Below, piece by piece: positions 12,284 through 23,374 of a DNA stretch of 64,000 nt (positions within the stretch are counted from its first letter, which is position 1; every line of letters begins with the position of its first letter). The notes beneath the pieces were generated by a model. The model made no database searches. It worked only from the letters and a program-made list of their open reading frames with translations, and had not been told where the DNA came from. The position numbers and the translations under genes were made by a program. Origin of the DNA: Hyphodiscus hymeniophilus (taxonomy: Eukaryota; Ascomycota; Leotiomycetes; Helotiales; Hyphodiscaceae); contig VNKQ01000006.1 of NCBI GenBank assembly GCA_016508695.1, forward strand, positions 868,001 to 932,000. Reading direction: 5' to 3'.

Positions 12284-14289
12284 TAGGCATGCTAGGCATG
12301 ATGAGGTTTGTGGGTAACTCGGAATCTAGTTTGGAAAAGATCTTATGAGCAGGTGCTTGGCGAGCAGGTATGGCGCTTACTTGGGAGGATGTTACGGTTG
12401 TAGATGGATGGAATGACACCTACTACATTTTGAAATTACGTATGATCTTGAGTTAAATGCACGAGGAGAAGCGCATTGCTCGCCTGCACGCCTGCTTGCC
12501 TGCTCATAAGCTGTTTCACCTCGCCTTGGCAAGACCATGGCAGCGGGCATGTCAACAGATCAGGTAACTGACCAAGCAAACGATATGGTATGTAGCTGGA
12601 TGCCGTACCACGATGTAAGATGACAAAAAGCTTTCGAACGTATTACATAAGTCGGTGACGGAAGATTCGTTGGTTGTATTTCTTGTGGTACTGTTGGCAT
12701 ACGAAAATTATTGAAACCAGAGAGCGCATGATCCCACAAATTCTCTCAAGTCCAGTCCAAGAGTTGCAGCACTGTGAAACATATCTCGTAAGGAGAGCAA
12801 CTGACTTCATGTAGTCCAAACATATCTACTCACTGATCACTCTTGTAGGTCTTAACATTGGGAGGATAAATAGAATATTATTACAGTACCAACATGACAG
12901 AGCACCAGGAGATAGGAGATAACTATCGGAAACACCAGAGAAACACTTTGATGTCCCATTTTTGCGTATCTTATGTGCTTGATGTACTTAACCAGCCATG
13001 TTGCAGGCATTGAGCGTTGGTCTCGTTAAGTAGACTGACCACAACTTTGTGGAAGTCTCTAATTGAAATGTAGCAGCCTTGTCATACCTTCTAACGGACT
13101 GTAAATGCCTTCTTGTAGACTCCTTGCGTACGAGCCATGGACTGTACATCAGAGGGGTTTGTGCAAAGCCAGTCAAATCATGATGCCTCGATGCTCGTGA
13201 ATGATCATCCCCTTCCAGAAGGTGGCGTGAGCCCCTGGATTTCTCTGCACCAATCAATGGCTTATAGACTCTGCCTCCTCTTGTTGGGAGAGAGTGGCCG
13301 ATACAATACAGCCTTGGGTGGTGGAGTTGTTATCCGCGTTTGTGGATTTGACGAGACAGAGGGGACGAAACGAAGTGTACGAGCAAGTATTCTAAATCCA
13401 ACCAGCCCGGCCACCAACGCTTATGTACAACCGACCGCCCAACCACCAGAACCAACGCTGGAGACGAAGAGCAGTGTTGATTGATTACCGCTTGAGGAGC
13501 CCCTGTCTCGTGAGATCCTACTGCAAGGACGAAGCCATTCCCATGCCCATTCCTGCTCCCATCATCAGTCAAAACGTCTACCGATTGTCTAGTTGAGAGC
13601 AAGAGATGATTATTGTTGGTGTTTTATGAGCTGTTGTTATTAGGATTACTAGTGGTTGTTATTGGTTATTGGTTATCGTGATTAAGTCGTTCACAGTAAA
13701 CCATACAAACAAACTCTATCCCCCCTTCTAAACAAACAAAGTCCAAAAACAACCCCCAAAAGCAACTCCAAACTCCAACTTCCAAACTTCGAACTCCCTC
13801 AGTAAGTCACGCATCACGCTGTTGTTGCTCCCAGAGCAGCCCATCTCGCCCCCTTTCAATCCCTGCCCGGCGCTTCTCGAGCTTCCTGTGTTCCACACTT
13901 GTTCCGCCCCAGATCGCTCCAAACCTAATCTACCATTCACCATTGCTGAACTTTACAACTTCCTCCTGCATCACGATCGCCCGAGTCAGAATACCATCCA
14001 CGACATTATCTGGATAGTAGCGTTTGCATGATCGCTGAAGCTTGTCGCAGCTCTCTAATCGTAATCTACAGTTGGTATTTACTCCCAATCCCCTCAGACG
14101 GTCACAGCACCACACAGTAGCTTGGCCCTCGTTCACATACCCTTTACTATCCCGGGCGGGAATGCCAGCTTCCGTCGTGTCAAGATCTAACTTTCATGCA
14201 GACGTAGCGTTTCCATTAATCGGAGAACAAACGGCGAGACTAAAATCATAAAAACCGACGCCCACAACCAACCCTTCACCATATCAAAC
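12284..14289. other. 2-kb stretch, mainly the leader region of the Rac gene
   Basis: No supported gene. ORFs up to 115 codons (13137-13484) show no motifs or splice continuity. From about 13,700 the plus strand is C/A-rich and pyrimidine-rich, as is common for long fungal 5' leaders, and runs to the Rac ATG at 14290. Confidence 0.45.
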
Positions 14290-15184
14290 ATGGCTGCTCC
14301 AGGAACGCAGTCACTCAAGGTTCGTGATAATCTATACACTGGCGCCACAATCTCCTTATTATGGCACAAACTGACTTGTTATTCTCCCGCAGTGCGTTGT
14401 CACCGGTGATGGTGCTGTTGGCAAGGTATTCATCTATTTCACGTCCCTCGCACCTCGGCGCATGCTTAACACTGTCTACAGACATGTCTTCTCATCTCGT
14501 ACACCACGAACGCGTTCCCCGGCGAATACATCCCTACTGTGTGAGTGGCAATAGCTGGCAATGTACAGACGAATAACACTGACAATCTCAGTTTCGACAA
14601 CTACTCCGCAAGCGTTATGGTTGATGGCAAGCCTATCAGCTTAGGTCTGTGGGATACAGCAGGACAAGAAGATTATGACCGATTGCGCCCCCTCTCCTAC
14701 CCTCAGACCGATGTCTTCCTTATCTGCTTCTCGATTGTCAGCCCACCCTCGTTCGATAACGTTCGCGCAAAGGTATATACATAATATTATTCAATGTTCT
14801 TAGCGAAGTAAATGCTGACAGCTCTGCTTGAAGTGGTTCCCAGAAATTGATCACCATGCTCCATCTGTCCCAATCATTCTTGTCGGAACCAAGCTGGATT
14901 TGCGAGAAGACCCTGCCACTTTGGAGAGTTTGAGGTCGAAGAGAATGGAGCCAGTTTCGTATGACCAGGCGTTGATCGTTGCAAAGGATATCCGGGCCCA
15001 TAAGTACTTGGAGTGTTCAGCACTTACGCAACGAAATCTGAAGAGTGTGTTTGACGAGGCAATCAGGTTGGTTTTTTATGAGGCTTCACTTTGCCTTGGC
15101 CGCATACTGATACTTTGCAGAGCTGTCCTGAGCCCAAGACCAACTACTAACAAACCCAAGAAGACAAAGTGCACAATCCTTTGA
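14290..15184 (+). CDS. RAC1: Rac-type Rho GTPase
   Basis: Six exons, 14290-14319, 14393-14425, 14482-14540, 14592-14772, 14834-15066 and 15121-15184, give 199 aa. Visible motifs: P-loop GDGAVGKT (split by intron 2), switch I YIPTVFDNYS, DTAGQEDYDRLRPLSYPQTD, TKLDLR, SALTQ, a polybasic KPKKTK and the CAAX box CTIL, whose Leu predicts geranylgeranylation. This matches Rac rather than Cdc42 or Rho1. Fungal Rac proteins control polarity, branching and NADPH oxidase. Intron 4's acceptor is taken as TTGAAG/TGG; using the CAG 12 nt earlier would insert LCLK before the conserved WFPE and would place the acceptor against the branch site. Confidence 0.95.
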
Positions 15185-15673
15185 AAGCCCTCCAACGAAA
15201 ATCACAACAAAGGAAGCTTTCGGGAGATGTCGGAGTTCATACGGAATCACACTTGTTTAGGCCCAACATATATGGGTTGAGCCCTCATTTCTCTTCATGT
15301 CTAGAAATGGAAAGCCTTCACAGCGCTCATTATCTGAGGATATACCGTCAGGAGTTCAGCATCAGCATCTTCTCTTCTATTGATGCTTGTATGCGAAGGC
15401 GCCATTTGTCGATACGTTGAGCTGCGAGATTTGTTTTAGTGTTGCGGGTTCATTGCGGAATCCTGGGTGTGGATGGGAAAGCAATGGGAGGGCAACGTCA
15501 ATGAGATGAGATATCCCGTTTCTGTAGATAATGGCAAGGGAATAACCATGACTTTCGGTATTTCTGCATAGAATGCTTTCCCACTGTAAATTGGGACATC
15601 CAATTTCAAATTTTTTACAATCTGCTTTCCCGTGCTCTATTCGAGTAAGGCCAGTGGTCTAAGTACTTATCTA
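15185..15673. other. Convergent 3' flanks of Rac and NOP6 genes
   Basis: About 490 bp between two converging stop codons. No gene, repeat or RNA seen; presumably two 3' untranslated regions. Confidence 0.5.
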
Positions 15674-17029
15674 TCACATTTCTGGTACTCTGGTACGCCG
15701 GCTGGGATGTATAGCGCTCTCGTCAATTGCCGCAGCATTGGTGCTCTTCTCCAGCTTAATCTTTGCCTCCTCCTGCATGCGCCGTGCTCTCTGCTCGTTC
15801 AACTTTTGGTTCTTGTCTTGGATCTTCGCTTTTCGGTCTTTGGTATTACCTCCACCTCCAGCACTGGATATTCGCAAATTAGCCATTATCCAACAATCTA
15901 GGTATGGAAGCTAAAATCCCAAGCATCAAAACTGGTACCTCCCAAACCAGCACCTTTGAGAATTCCAAGGCGAGATAGATGAGAGGGATGAGAGGAGACA
16001 TACGTAAGCTCAACATTAATCTTCCTTGGCGCACTCAACCCATCATCAAACATACTATGATGAAGCATTTTCAGACAAGTCTTCATATGATCATACCCTT
16101 CGAATTCGACGAACGCTATTCCCTTCGATTTAGTAGGGTTTTCTTTTTGCGTGAGAGCTCGTACGGAGATAGGTTTCACAGCTGCGAAATGCTTGGTAAC
16201 TGATGCGGTATTGGCGGTGAAGGGGAGATTGCCTATTGGATGTTTTAGCTATTGTTCGTATTTCTTGGCAGTGGAAATGGGATGATGTGGTTGTGATGTG
16301 GAAAGAGAATGTACCGATGAAGCATATGAATCTCGCATCCTTCTTTTCCTTTTCTCCTTGAACCTTATCCTCACCATTCTCATTAATGTCAGCCTCTCTC
16401 TCCTCAGAGCCACCAACACCCTTCCGCTTCTTCTCCCGATTGCGATTATTCTTCTTAGACTTCTTCTCCTCTGCAGCTTCTGCGTCGTCATGTTCCTTTC
16501 CCTCAGGAATAATCTTAGCCGTAACTTTCGATTCCTTGGTAGGCTTGCTCTTCGCAACCTCGGCCTCTCTGGCCTTGCGTTCAGCTTTCCGTTCTTTCTT
16601 CGATTTCTTGGGCGCTTCATCCTCTGCAGCTGGCGCTACCTGGACGGCGACTTCCGGTTCGACAATTTCGGGCTCTTTTGGTTCTCTCTCTTTCTTCCCC
16701 TTCTTCTGTTTCTTCTCCAATTTCCCCCCTATCTCTCCTTTAACCTTCTTCTCGGTCTCAATCGCAACAACACCCTCCTCAGCTTCAGCTTCCTCGTGTC
16801 TCCGCTTCTTTTGCGTTTTCTTCTCTTTCCCATCCTGAGCCCCTAATACCTCATTAACTTCCTCGCCAGCCTCAACAACAAAATTCCGCTTCCTCTTCTT
16901 AACCTTCTTCTCCGTCGCCTCCTCCGCTTGCTCGTCGCCAGGTAGATCCGGCACAGCATCCTCAAGCTTACGTTTCTTGGCCTTGCGCTCTTGGCGTGTC
17001 GCATCGTGGGGTTTCTTGGAGGAGCCCAT
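15674..17029 (-). CDS. NOP6: NOP6-like nucleolar RRM protein
   Basis: Three exons, 17029-16315, 16232-16004 and 15863-15674, give 377 aa. Residues 1-230 are an extreme Lys/Glu-rich tail with many KKRKR-type signals. One RRM follows at about 234-313 (RFICFIGNLPFTA, KSKGIAFVEFEGYDH). RNP2 is interrupted by intron 1 at the Gly codon. The C-terminal tail starts GGGGNTKDRKAKIQDKN and is basic, ending RRTRVPEM. Yeast Nop6 acts in early 40S ribosomal subunit assembly; the same domain order and the RRM support assignment. Long plus-strand ORFs over this gene are antisense reads of the Lys/Glu tail. Confidence 0.88.
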
Positions 17030-17773
17030 TTCGCCGAGTGGTGAATAGTGGTAAGATACGTGGGGAGTTGGAGGAGATGGAAGTCGGAATTTGCATGTTT
17101 TTCTGCCCGAAATTTCGAGGCGGTCGGTGGATCCTTTTTGCGGGTCTAATGAGTTTACCTCCGCACCTACCTACCTACCTACCTACCTAGACACCTGTGT
17201 GCTGCAATCTTTAATTTAGTAGTATTATCCATCATGTTGTTATGTCTGTGTAAAATCTTACTCAATATCTCTGAGAAGTTGAGTATTGGTGGTGTGTATT
17301 GAGCCAAGTCTCATGGACCTACGAGAAGTTTGTCACATTGTGTTACAACGCCAAGAGGTCAGTAGTTTCCTCCACATGTCAGAATAAAACTCTCGGAATA
17401 TGCTTTCGATCCTTCTCCATTACTTGTGTGTTATTGTAATACTAGTTCAGGCCCCTGACAATCGTGTTACATAGGTTTGGATAAAGCTGTCTCCAAGAAT
17501 TTCCTCACATGTCCTTCCAGGAGACAGATGAAGCACACGCCTCGTCTCTAGTAGCTAGAACAAAACAAGATACAAAAGGTAGCAATAACCATCCTTGAAC
17601 TAGAATCCTAAGACCAGGAAAGGTGTAAACCGAAAGTATCATCAAGTCTTGCCTAAACATATATCCCAGGTAGTCGTTTTTGGGTGAAGGCCAACCCTCA
17701 AATGAACGAGTGATCGATTATGGTGTATCGGCGAAGTGAGGACTTTTAGTAGTCGTATATGTGACGCAGAGTG
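17030..17773. other. Intergenic between NOP6 start and CFEM gene end
   Basis: Upstream region of NOP6 and 3' flank of the CFEM gene. Contains a short CCTA microsatellite but no supported gene. Confidence 0.45.
17165..17190 (+). repeat. (ACCT)n microsatellite
   Basis: About six tandem ACCT units, roughly 135 bp upstream of the NOP6 start codon on the opposite strand. Confidence 0.9.
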
Positions 17774-18549
17774 TTAAAGACACATATAGAATGCTGCCAC
17801 GGAAGCTAAAATTGGTATGGTAATGCTAGGCCCCATTTCTGGCGCAGGTCCAGTGTAAAGTAATGGTGGAGTCGTCGAAGCAGCAACGGCACCGGTAGAT
17901 TCTTCCGTTGGAGATGCATATATTCCAGCAGGTCCGGTCATAGTATTCAAAGGAAAGTATGAAGGACTGCTCAACGAATACACACCACCGGCACTCTGCG
18001 TAGGATAGTTGTTCGCACTCTGTGTGGGATAGTTGTTTGCACTTTGGGTAGGATAGTTATGTAAGCTTTGTGTGGGAAATCCGATTGCAGAACCTGAGCC
18101 GTAGGTGTTTGCTCCGGCTAGGTACTCGATTTCACGTCTTCGGAGAGCGTCGTGATTTGGAATTCGGGGAATGGAGAGGACAACCTCGCTGCCAAGGGCA
18201 GAACATCGTGATATAGTATGGTGGAGAGCATAGCCAAAGTGGGCGGTCTCGCATTGGGAGTACAGACATTGGAAGAGGGACTGATGATATTAGCTGCTGC
18301 AATCCAATAGATACGAGGTAGCATACGTTTTGGTATTCAGCTTCACTACAGCGACATGAGTTGTCGTCCAGACATTTGCTGACATACTTCGTATTTTCCC
18401 AACAGCTGATAGCACAATCTACGTACTTGTCAGTGACTTTCGACAACATCATTGCGGAAAGAGTTGACCTTACTGGGTGCTGATGAGTCAATCTGCCCTA
18501 TCGTGCAATGCATTATCGCCACCCATATCCAGAACGTGAACGCCCACAT
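17774..18549 (-). CDS. CFEM-domain, probably GPI-anchored surface protein
   Basis: Three exons, 18549-18474, 18418-18327 and 18280-17774, give 224 aa. A signal peptide (MWAFTFWIWVAIMHCTIG) is followed by one CFEM domain. All eight cysteines are present with spacing C-x3-C-x9-C-x5-C-x1-C-x11-C-x4-C-x15-C, preceded by PN as in PxC, with the usual Asp pair before Cys4. The rest is Ser/Thr/Pro/Tyr-rich with three tandem NYPTQSxxN-type units at about 130-155. The end is hydrophobic (ITIPILASVAAFYMCL) and fits a GPI-attachment signal. CFEM proteins serve in haem/iron uptake, wall integrity or host interaction; which applies here cannot be told. Confidence 0.92.
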
Positions 18550-19005
18550 CTCGACTTCAAAATTTTGCCCAAAACTGCCGCTACCTATTTGAGTCTGTCG
18601 TGGATGCTGGATGAGGAAGAATCGTCGAGTGCAGATGTTTTCAAGGAGTTCAGCCCAGCTTGTAAATACGGAAAGAAAGACGAGTACGGGGAGAGAACTA
18701 TAGTGACAGGCAATGTTGCATTTGGAATCCTTGACGAGATCGCAGACGTGCAACGAACGGGGAGAGAATGTGGTTGCAGGAGGGAGAGTGTAATTGAAAC
18801 ACCTACTTGTTGATCTTGACTAGGAAGGGGCAAAAAACTGAAGATTAACCCAGGCGGAAAGTTCAATGGTGGTAACTTCCACAATTGGCCAATATTTTGC
18901 ATAACTTTGACAAGAGGGGACCGCTCCCAGATACTTGATTTGAACGAGAGAGATCGAATGTCCAGGGCCAAAGATCAAGTCTTGGGATCGTTTGATACTG
19001 GATCC
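18550..19005. other. Intergenic between CFEM gene start and CMS1 stop
   Basis: About 455 bp, promoter side of the CFEM gene. Open frames here (for example 18508-18813) overlap the CFEM first exon antisense and have no motifs. Confidence 0.4.
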
Positions 19006-19982
19006 TCAATAGAAAAGTAGCTGAATACCGTCCTTTTCAGCTCCATACCTCTTACTCAACTGCTTCTGTCCAAGCCAGGCTATAAGCGGTACTTGAGTCT
19101 CCTTCATCTCCAGTATGCCTCTCTTCTTCAGATCAATATGTGAAGCATCTACCACTATCCTTTCCAATCTATCAGTATTCAGCGCGCCTGTGAAGGTCAG
19201 TCCATTGTTCTCTACTCTCCTTAGGGCAACGGTGCATACCGTTAACCATCAAATCCATCAACCTTGTAGGCGTACCCACTGCTATTCCTGTCCTTCTTGA
19301 CTGCAAGAATTTGATGGAATCCTCGAGCTTGATATGTTTGGCAAATAATTTGGCTACTGTGGCATCTTTCGTCTGGAATTTGCGAACAACTCTGACGGGA
19401 TGTTAGACAGCCGTACTTATAAGCTTCAAAGAGGCATACCTCGCCAGATCTGCCGCTCTCAAACCCGCTGCCGCAACAAGAATTGTATGAGGGGCCCCAT
19501 TCTTCTTCGATGCTGACCATAACTTCGTAGCATTACTAGCGAATTTCTCAAGGAAGGTTGGGAGGTTATCTGTTGTTCGAGGTTGACTCCACGCCGTTGT
19601 ATCTTGTATAGCAGTTGCTGAAAAATGCAATTAGCTGTTGTGTTTGCACGTCCCTCCGTAGCATCCTACTGGGAAGATATTTGTCCTCCAATTCTACAGA
19701 ACTCAAGTCGCTCTCGTATTTTCTCGTCCGTTGTGCAACGTAATCAGCTAACAGTTGGTTGTCCATATGCGCAAACGCCTTGTTTATTCTAGTTTCTGTA
19801 TCTATTTCATCATCCTCGTCTGTCTTGCCCCTCTTCGCCTTGGTTTTCTTTACAGCTTTCTTCGTAGTTTGCTCGAGGTCTCCCCGTTTTCTTTTCTTCG
19901 AGGTCGTTGTAAGATCTTCGGGTTCGGGAGAAACACCAGGTTGCTCAATCAGGGGCTCTTGTAAATCATCTTCGGAAGACAT
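19006..19982 (-). CDS. CMS1: Cms1-like ribosome biogenesis protein
   Basis: Four exons, 19982-19670, 19617-19440, 19391-19240 and 19187-19006, give 274 aa, near the length of yeast Cms1. The N-terminus is charged with a KKRKRG cluster. Family hallmarks are VELEDKYLP, TTAWSQPRTTDNLPTFLEKF, ILVAAAGLRAADLARVVR, VAKLFAKHIKLE and GTPTRLMDLMVNGAL, a degenerate DEAD-helicase-like fold. It ends GIQLLFY. Cms1 is associated with small-subunit processomes. The splice donor at 19670 was chosen so that the frame continues into TAIQDTTAW; reading through would end in a stop. Confidence 0.9.
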
Positions 19983-20276
19983 ATCGATCGGTTTGTTTGC
20001 AGAAGTAGTTTAGCTCTGTAACTAGAAGTTCGGGTTGAAGTAAAGTGAACTTGGAGACTTTTAGGGAAACTTTTGCAGGGGTTATTGACCGCTTCCATTT
20101 TTGGTGCTAGAGATTCCTTGGCGTGGATCTTGGTCACGCGCCGACGCGTCTATACCTAGTTTTAGCACATCAATCCGTGGACCTCGACGCATTTGACTGA
20201 AAGGTACGTCAAGGTACAGCTCTTCCCAGTATACCATATCGACAATCTGCAGTATCTTCCCCTAACCAATCTCGCT
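19983..20276. promoter_or_regulatory. Divergent promoter, CMS1 / CENP-T
   Basis: 294 bp between divergent starts. An in-frame ATG at 20193 could extend the CENP-T gene by 28 codons, but that extension has no family character. No individual element identified. Confidence 0.5.
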
Positions 20277-22064
20277 ATGCCTCTGCGACGCAGTCCAGTT
20301 CCCGGCCTACAGCCCAACCCCACCACAAACCCAACAAATGAAGCCTCGATTGAATCACCGCGCATAACTCCAAGAAACTCGGATGGAAATGAGGCGATTG
20401 CAGCAGCTGCTGCAAAAGAAACGCCATATGGTACTCTACGTCAACTTGCGAATTTGCCTCCCAAACCCTCTACGCCTTTGCGAAGAGCCTCCAGTGCCGG
20501 TCCACCCTCTCACAGATCCCTTCGTCGGACACCTGCAGGCCAAGCAAGAACCCCTGGAGCTGCACAGAAACTAGGAGGATCAGCAAGGAGACCGAACGTA
20601 CTGACGCCTCATGGACGAGCGGCAATGCGAGAACTGGAGTCTCGAAGAGCTGGACTTACGCCTGCGAAGGATAGGAGGCGGAGTGGCAGGCAACAGAGAG
20701 AAACACCCCGAGATGTGCTGCGAGCACTTAGCAGAGTTCTAGCTCCGACAACCCAGCCTATTTTACCAACTCCTCAGGGTGCGCCTCCTGGTGGAAGATT
20801 CATACTGCCAGGAAATGATGATGATGATGATGCTGCGCTCGAGCGCCCGAGGCTCTCTTTAGCACTCGAAAACGAGGAAGAGGAGGACGATAGTTTGTTG
20901 CTTCCTCCTCGCACAGCAGGTCTTGAGGACGAGAACTTCACGATTCAGTCTATTGAAATGCCACGAAGAGCTATCAGTGAACAGCCGCCAGGACGACTAT
21001 CTAGGGGAAGCTTTGGCAGCATCAGAATGAGTGATCAATTCGCGGATCTCAGTCAGGGAGGGGTCTTCGAATCGAGCTTCGCTGTGGATGGCCCACTTGA
21101 TGACAATGATCCTGATATGGATGTTGGTCCTCGGGAGTAAGTTCTGAACTCAATCAACGAGATAACTCTTTAACGAACTGTAGGGAAACTTTGACTTTGA
21201 GAGACCTGGGTCTGGATAGAGGCCGAATTTCCTTAGCCTCTGCGCGTGACAGCGATATCAGGCCACTAGAGTTTACCGGAGATGACACTGAAAACACTTT
21301 TGTTTTCACAGTTCCACATAGAGAACTGCAAGAGCAGCAAGAAGAGCTGTTGCTCGAAGACACCCCAGAATCGCGCGGTAGGCAATCGCTTGATGGCCCG
21401 CAAGACACGCCCAACCTACACGAAGATGACATTGGTGACTGGAATGAGGTTGACGGAATGGATGTCGAATACCAAGACGAAGTCAATGACGCTGCAGAAC
21501 CTGTGTCACCATCCACCAGTCACAACCCAGTGGACGTGGGATTGAATTTTTACGATACCACTGTCCAAGGCCTAGAGACCTCGGCTTTAGAGATCCACAA
21601 GGCTCTTAAGAAGAAAAAGATCAAGGTTTCGAAGCATGGTATTCAGTATCCTTCGCTACCAGCAGGTGTTATCAAAAATCTCGCAACGACCTACGCAAGA
21701 ACGAGTGGGAACAGCAAAGCCAAAATAAGTAAGGAAACTTTGGATGTAATAATACAAGCTTCGGATTGGTTTTTTGAACAAGTCAGTGACGACTTGGGCG
21801 CCTATGCTAGGCATGCTGGGAGAAAGACGATTGATGAGAGTGACGTTATTACACTTATGAGGAGGTACGTATTCTCCTCGATGCTTGATCAATTTCTAAT
21901 ACACATCTTGCAGACAGCGCCAGGTAAATGCCCATACGACGCCGTTCTCTCTGGCTCAGAGGCACCTTCCTCGAGAACTCCTACAAGAGCTGCGAATGGT
22001 GCCTCCTGCAAAACTCAAAAAGGGAAAGCATCTCGCTACTGTTGAGGAAGCGGATGAGGATTAG
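20277..22064 (+). CDS. CENP-T homologue, inner kinetochore histone-fold protein
   Basis: Three exons, 20277-21136, 21184-21864 and 21914-22064, give 563 aa. The long disordered N-terminus starts MPLRRSPVPG and is rich in TP/SP sites (RTPAG, LTPHGRAAMRELESRR, ETPRDVLRALSRVL). A middle segment has TLTLRDLGLDRGRIS. The C-terminal histone fold lies at about 440-515: SLPAGVIKNLATTYAR, SKAKISKETLDVIIQ, ASDWFFEQVSDDLGAYA and RKTIDESDVITLMRRQRQ. The CENP-T extension with LPRELLQELRMVPPAKL follows. It should pair with CENP-S/X and W and, through its phosphorylated N-terminus, recruit the Ndc80 complex. Its stop lies only 25 bp from that of the convergent SURF1 gene. Confidence 0.93.
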
Positions 22065-22089
22065 ACGAATTGATTTATGACTTGATGGA

Positions 22090-23193
22090 TTACGACCATT
22101 CTTTGTTTTGGCGCACACGCCGGCCCATATCGGCGGGAGGCTTCTTGATTACCATCCACAGCATGACCGATGTGGCTGCTGCAAGGGCATACCTGGAGGG
22201 GGCAAATCAGAATGGTGTTCATTAGGGGTTGTGGGTATAGATGCGTACCATGTAAAGATATACTGTGCATGATTGTTTCTGAGATTGACTTCTCCTGGTC
22301 TCCCAATTGGTATTCCTCTTGCCTCCCGATCCCAGGCTTTTAGTAAATCAGGTTCTGCTCTAGAGTCAGTAAATCCTACTACTCCGAAATATCAAAGCAT
22401 ACCCATTGTCTCCTCGATCCAAACCGGTTGACTGCCTGTCAAAGTAGCCATCTGCTCTACGTCAGGAAAATAAAACGCCTTCGTTTCCGGCTGGTTATCC
22501 GGCGTAAACATGTTCTTCTTCCACGGCTCCCTCAGCAATCCCTCCACCGTGACCTCTCCCTTGGGTAGTCCATCCGGTCTGCTCTTCTGCTCCTTCCACT
22601 TTTTTGGAATCCATCCTCTATTTACCAGCACTGTAGTCCCCTTACCCTCTCTCTCCAAAGGCGTAATTACTAGATACCCATCATTTCCATCGTGCATCCG
22701 CGGCCCTATGAGCATTTCCTGGTCATGCCTGAAATGTCCGCTCGCGTAGATGCGGCGGTAGTCGAAATCGTTGATGGCGGTCGGATCAATATGGGGAGGT
22801 AAAGGTAGCGGATCGCGGACGAGGCGGTCTTCAAATTTCGCGATAAGTTTCGACTTCCAGTCTAGTCGTTGTACCTGCCATGTCCCCAGGGCGAAGGCTG
22901 TTATGGGTATCAACGCTAGATATGTTAGCAGGAATCGATGATGAGATAGGAGTCGTACCTAGGATTATGAGGCCGGGACCGTGTCTTCTGCCTGCTCGTA
23001 CGAGAGTTGGTGGATTGTCTACTATAGACATAAAATTTGGGTCATCTCCTGGTTGTTGGGCTCGTTGCCGGGTGCTTCGTGAAATATGTCTGCAAGCTAG
23101 GCATTGGGGTTTGGCCTTCCAGAAATGCTCTGTGAGAGTCCGCGATGTATCATGACTTCTAAATTGCCGTGCCACGATCCTATGAGTGTTCAT
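22090..23193 (-). CDS. SHY1: SURF1/Shy1, cytochrome c oxidase assembly factor
   Basis: Four exons, 23193-22959, 22915-22403, 22354-22249 and 22192-22090, give 318 aa. An Arg/Ser-rich mitochondrial presequence (MNTHRIVARQFRSHDTSR) precedes the first membrane segment, LIILALIPITAFALGTWQVQR (about 73-93). An intermembrane-space domain has FDYRRIYASGHF, VNRGWIP and EEPDLLKAWDREARGIPIGRP. A second membrane segment, YALAAATSVMLWMVI, lies near residue 290. SURF1 acts in the mitochondrial inner membrane in haem a insertion/Cox1 assembly. Layout and length are normal for the family. Confidence 0.95.
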
Positions 23194-23374
23194 ATCGCCG
23201 TTGCTGAAGAAGCATTAAATGCAGTTGAATCCCTCGAAGAGCTATCGAACAATTTCATGTTTGCTCGATGAACAAACAAGCTCATTCCCAAAACGACCAC
23301 AACTAGTAGCACAACCACGTTGTGATTGCCAATCCTCGATGTCCATCATCACAACACATATTCATTTCGAAAAG
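23194..23374. promoter_or_regulatory. Short divergent promoter, SURF1 / UBX gene
   Basis: 181 bp between two divergent start codons. No specific site identified. Confidence 0.5.

Noticed and set aside
16298..16846. Plus-strand ORFs of 150-182 codons rich in Leu/Phe/Ser
   Set aside because: Antisense of the Lys/Glu-rich part of the NOP6-like gene; composition follows from AAG/GAG codons read backwards.
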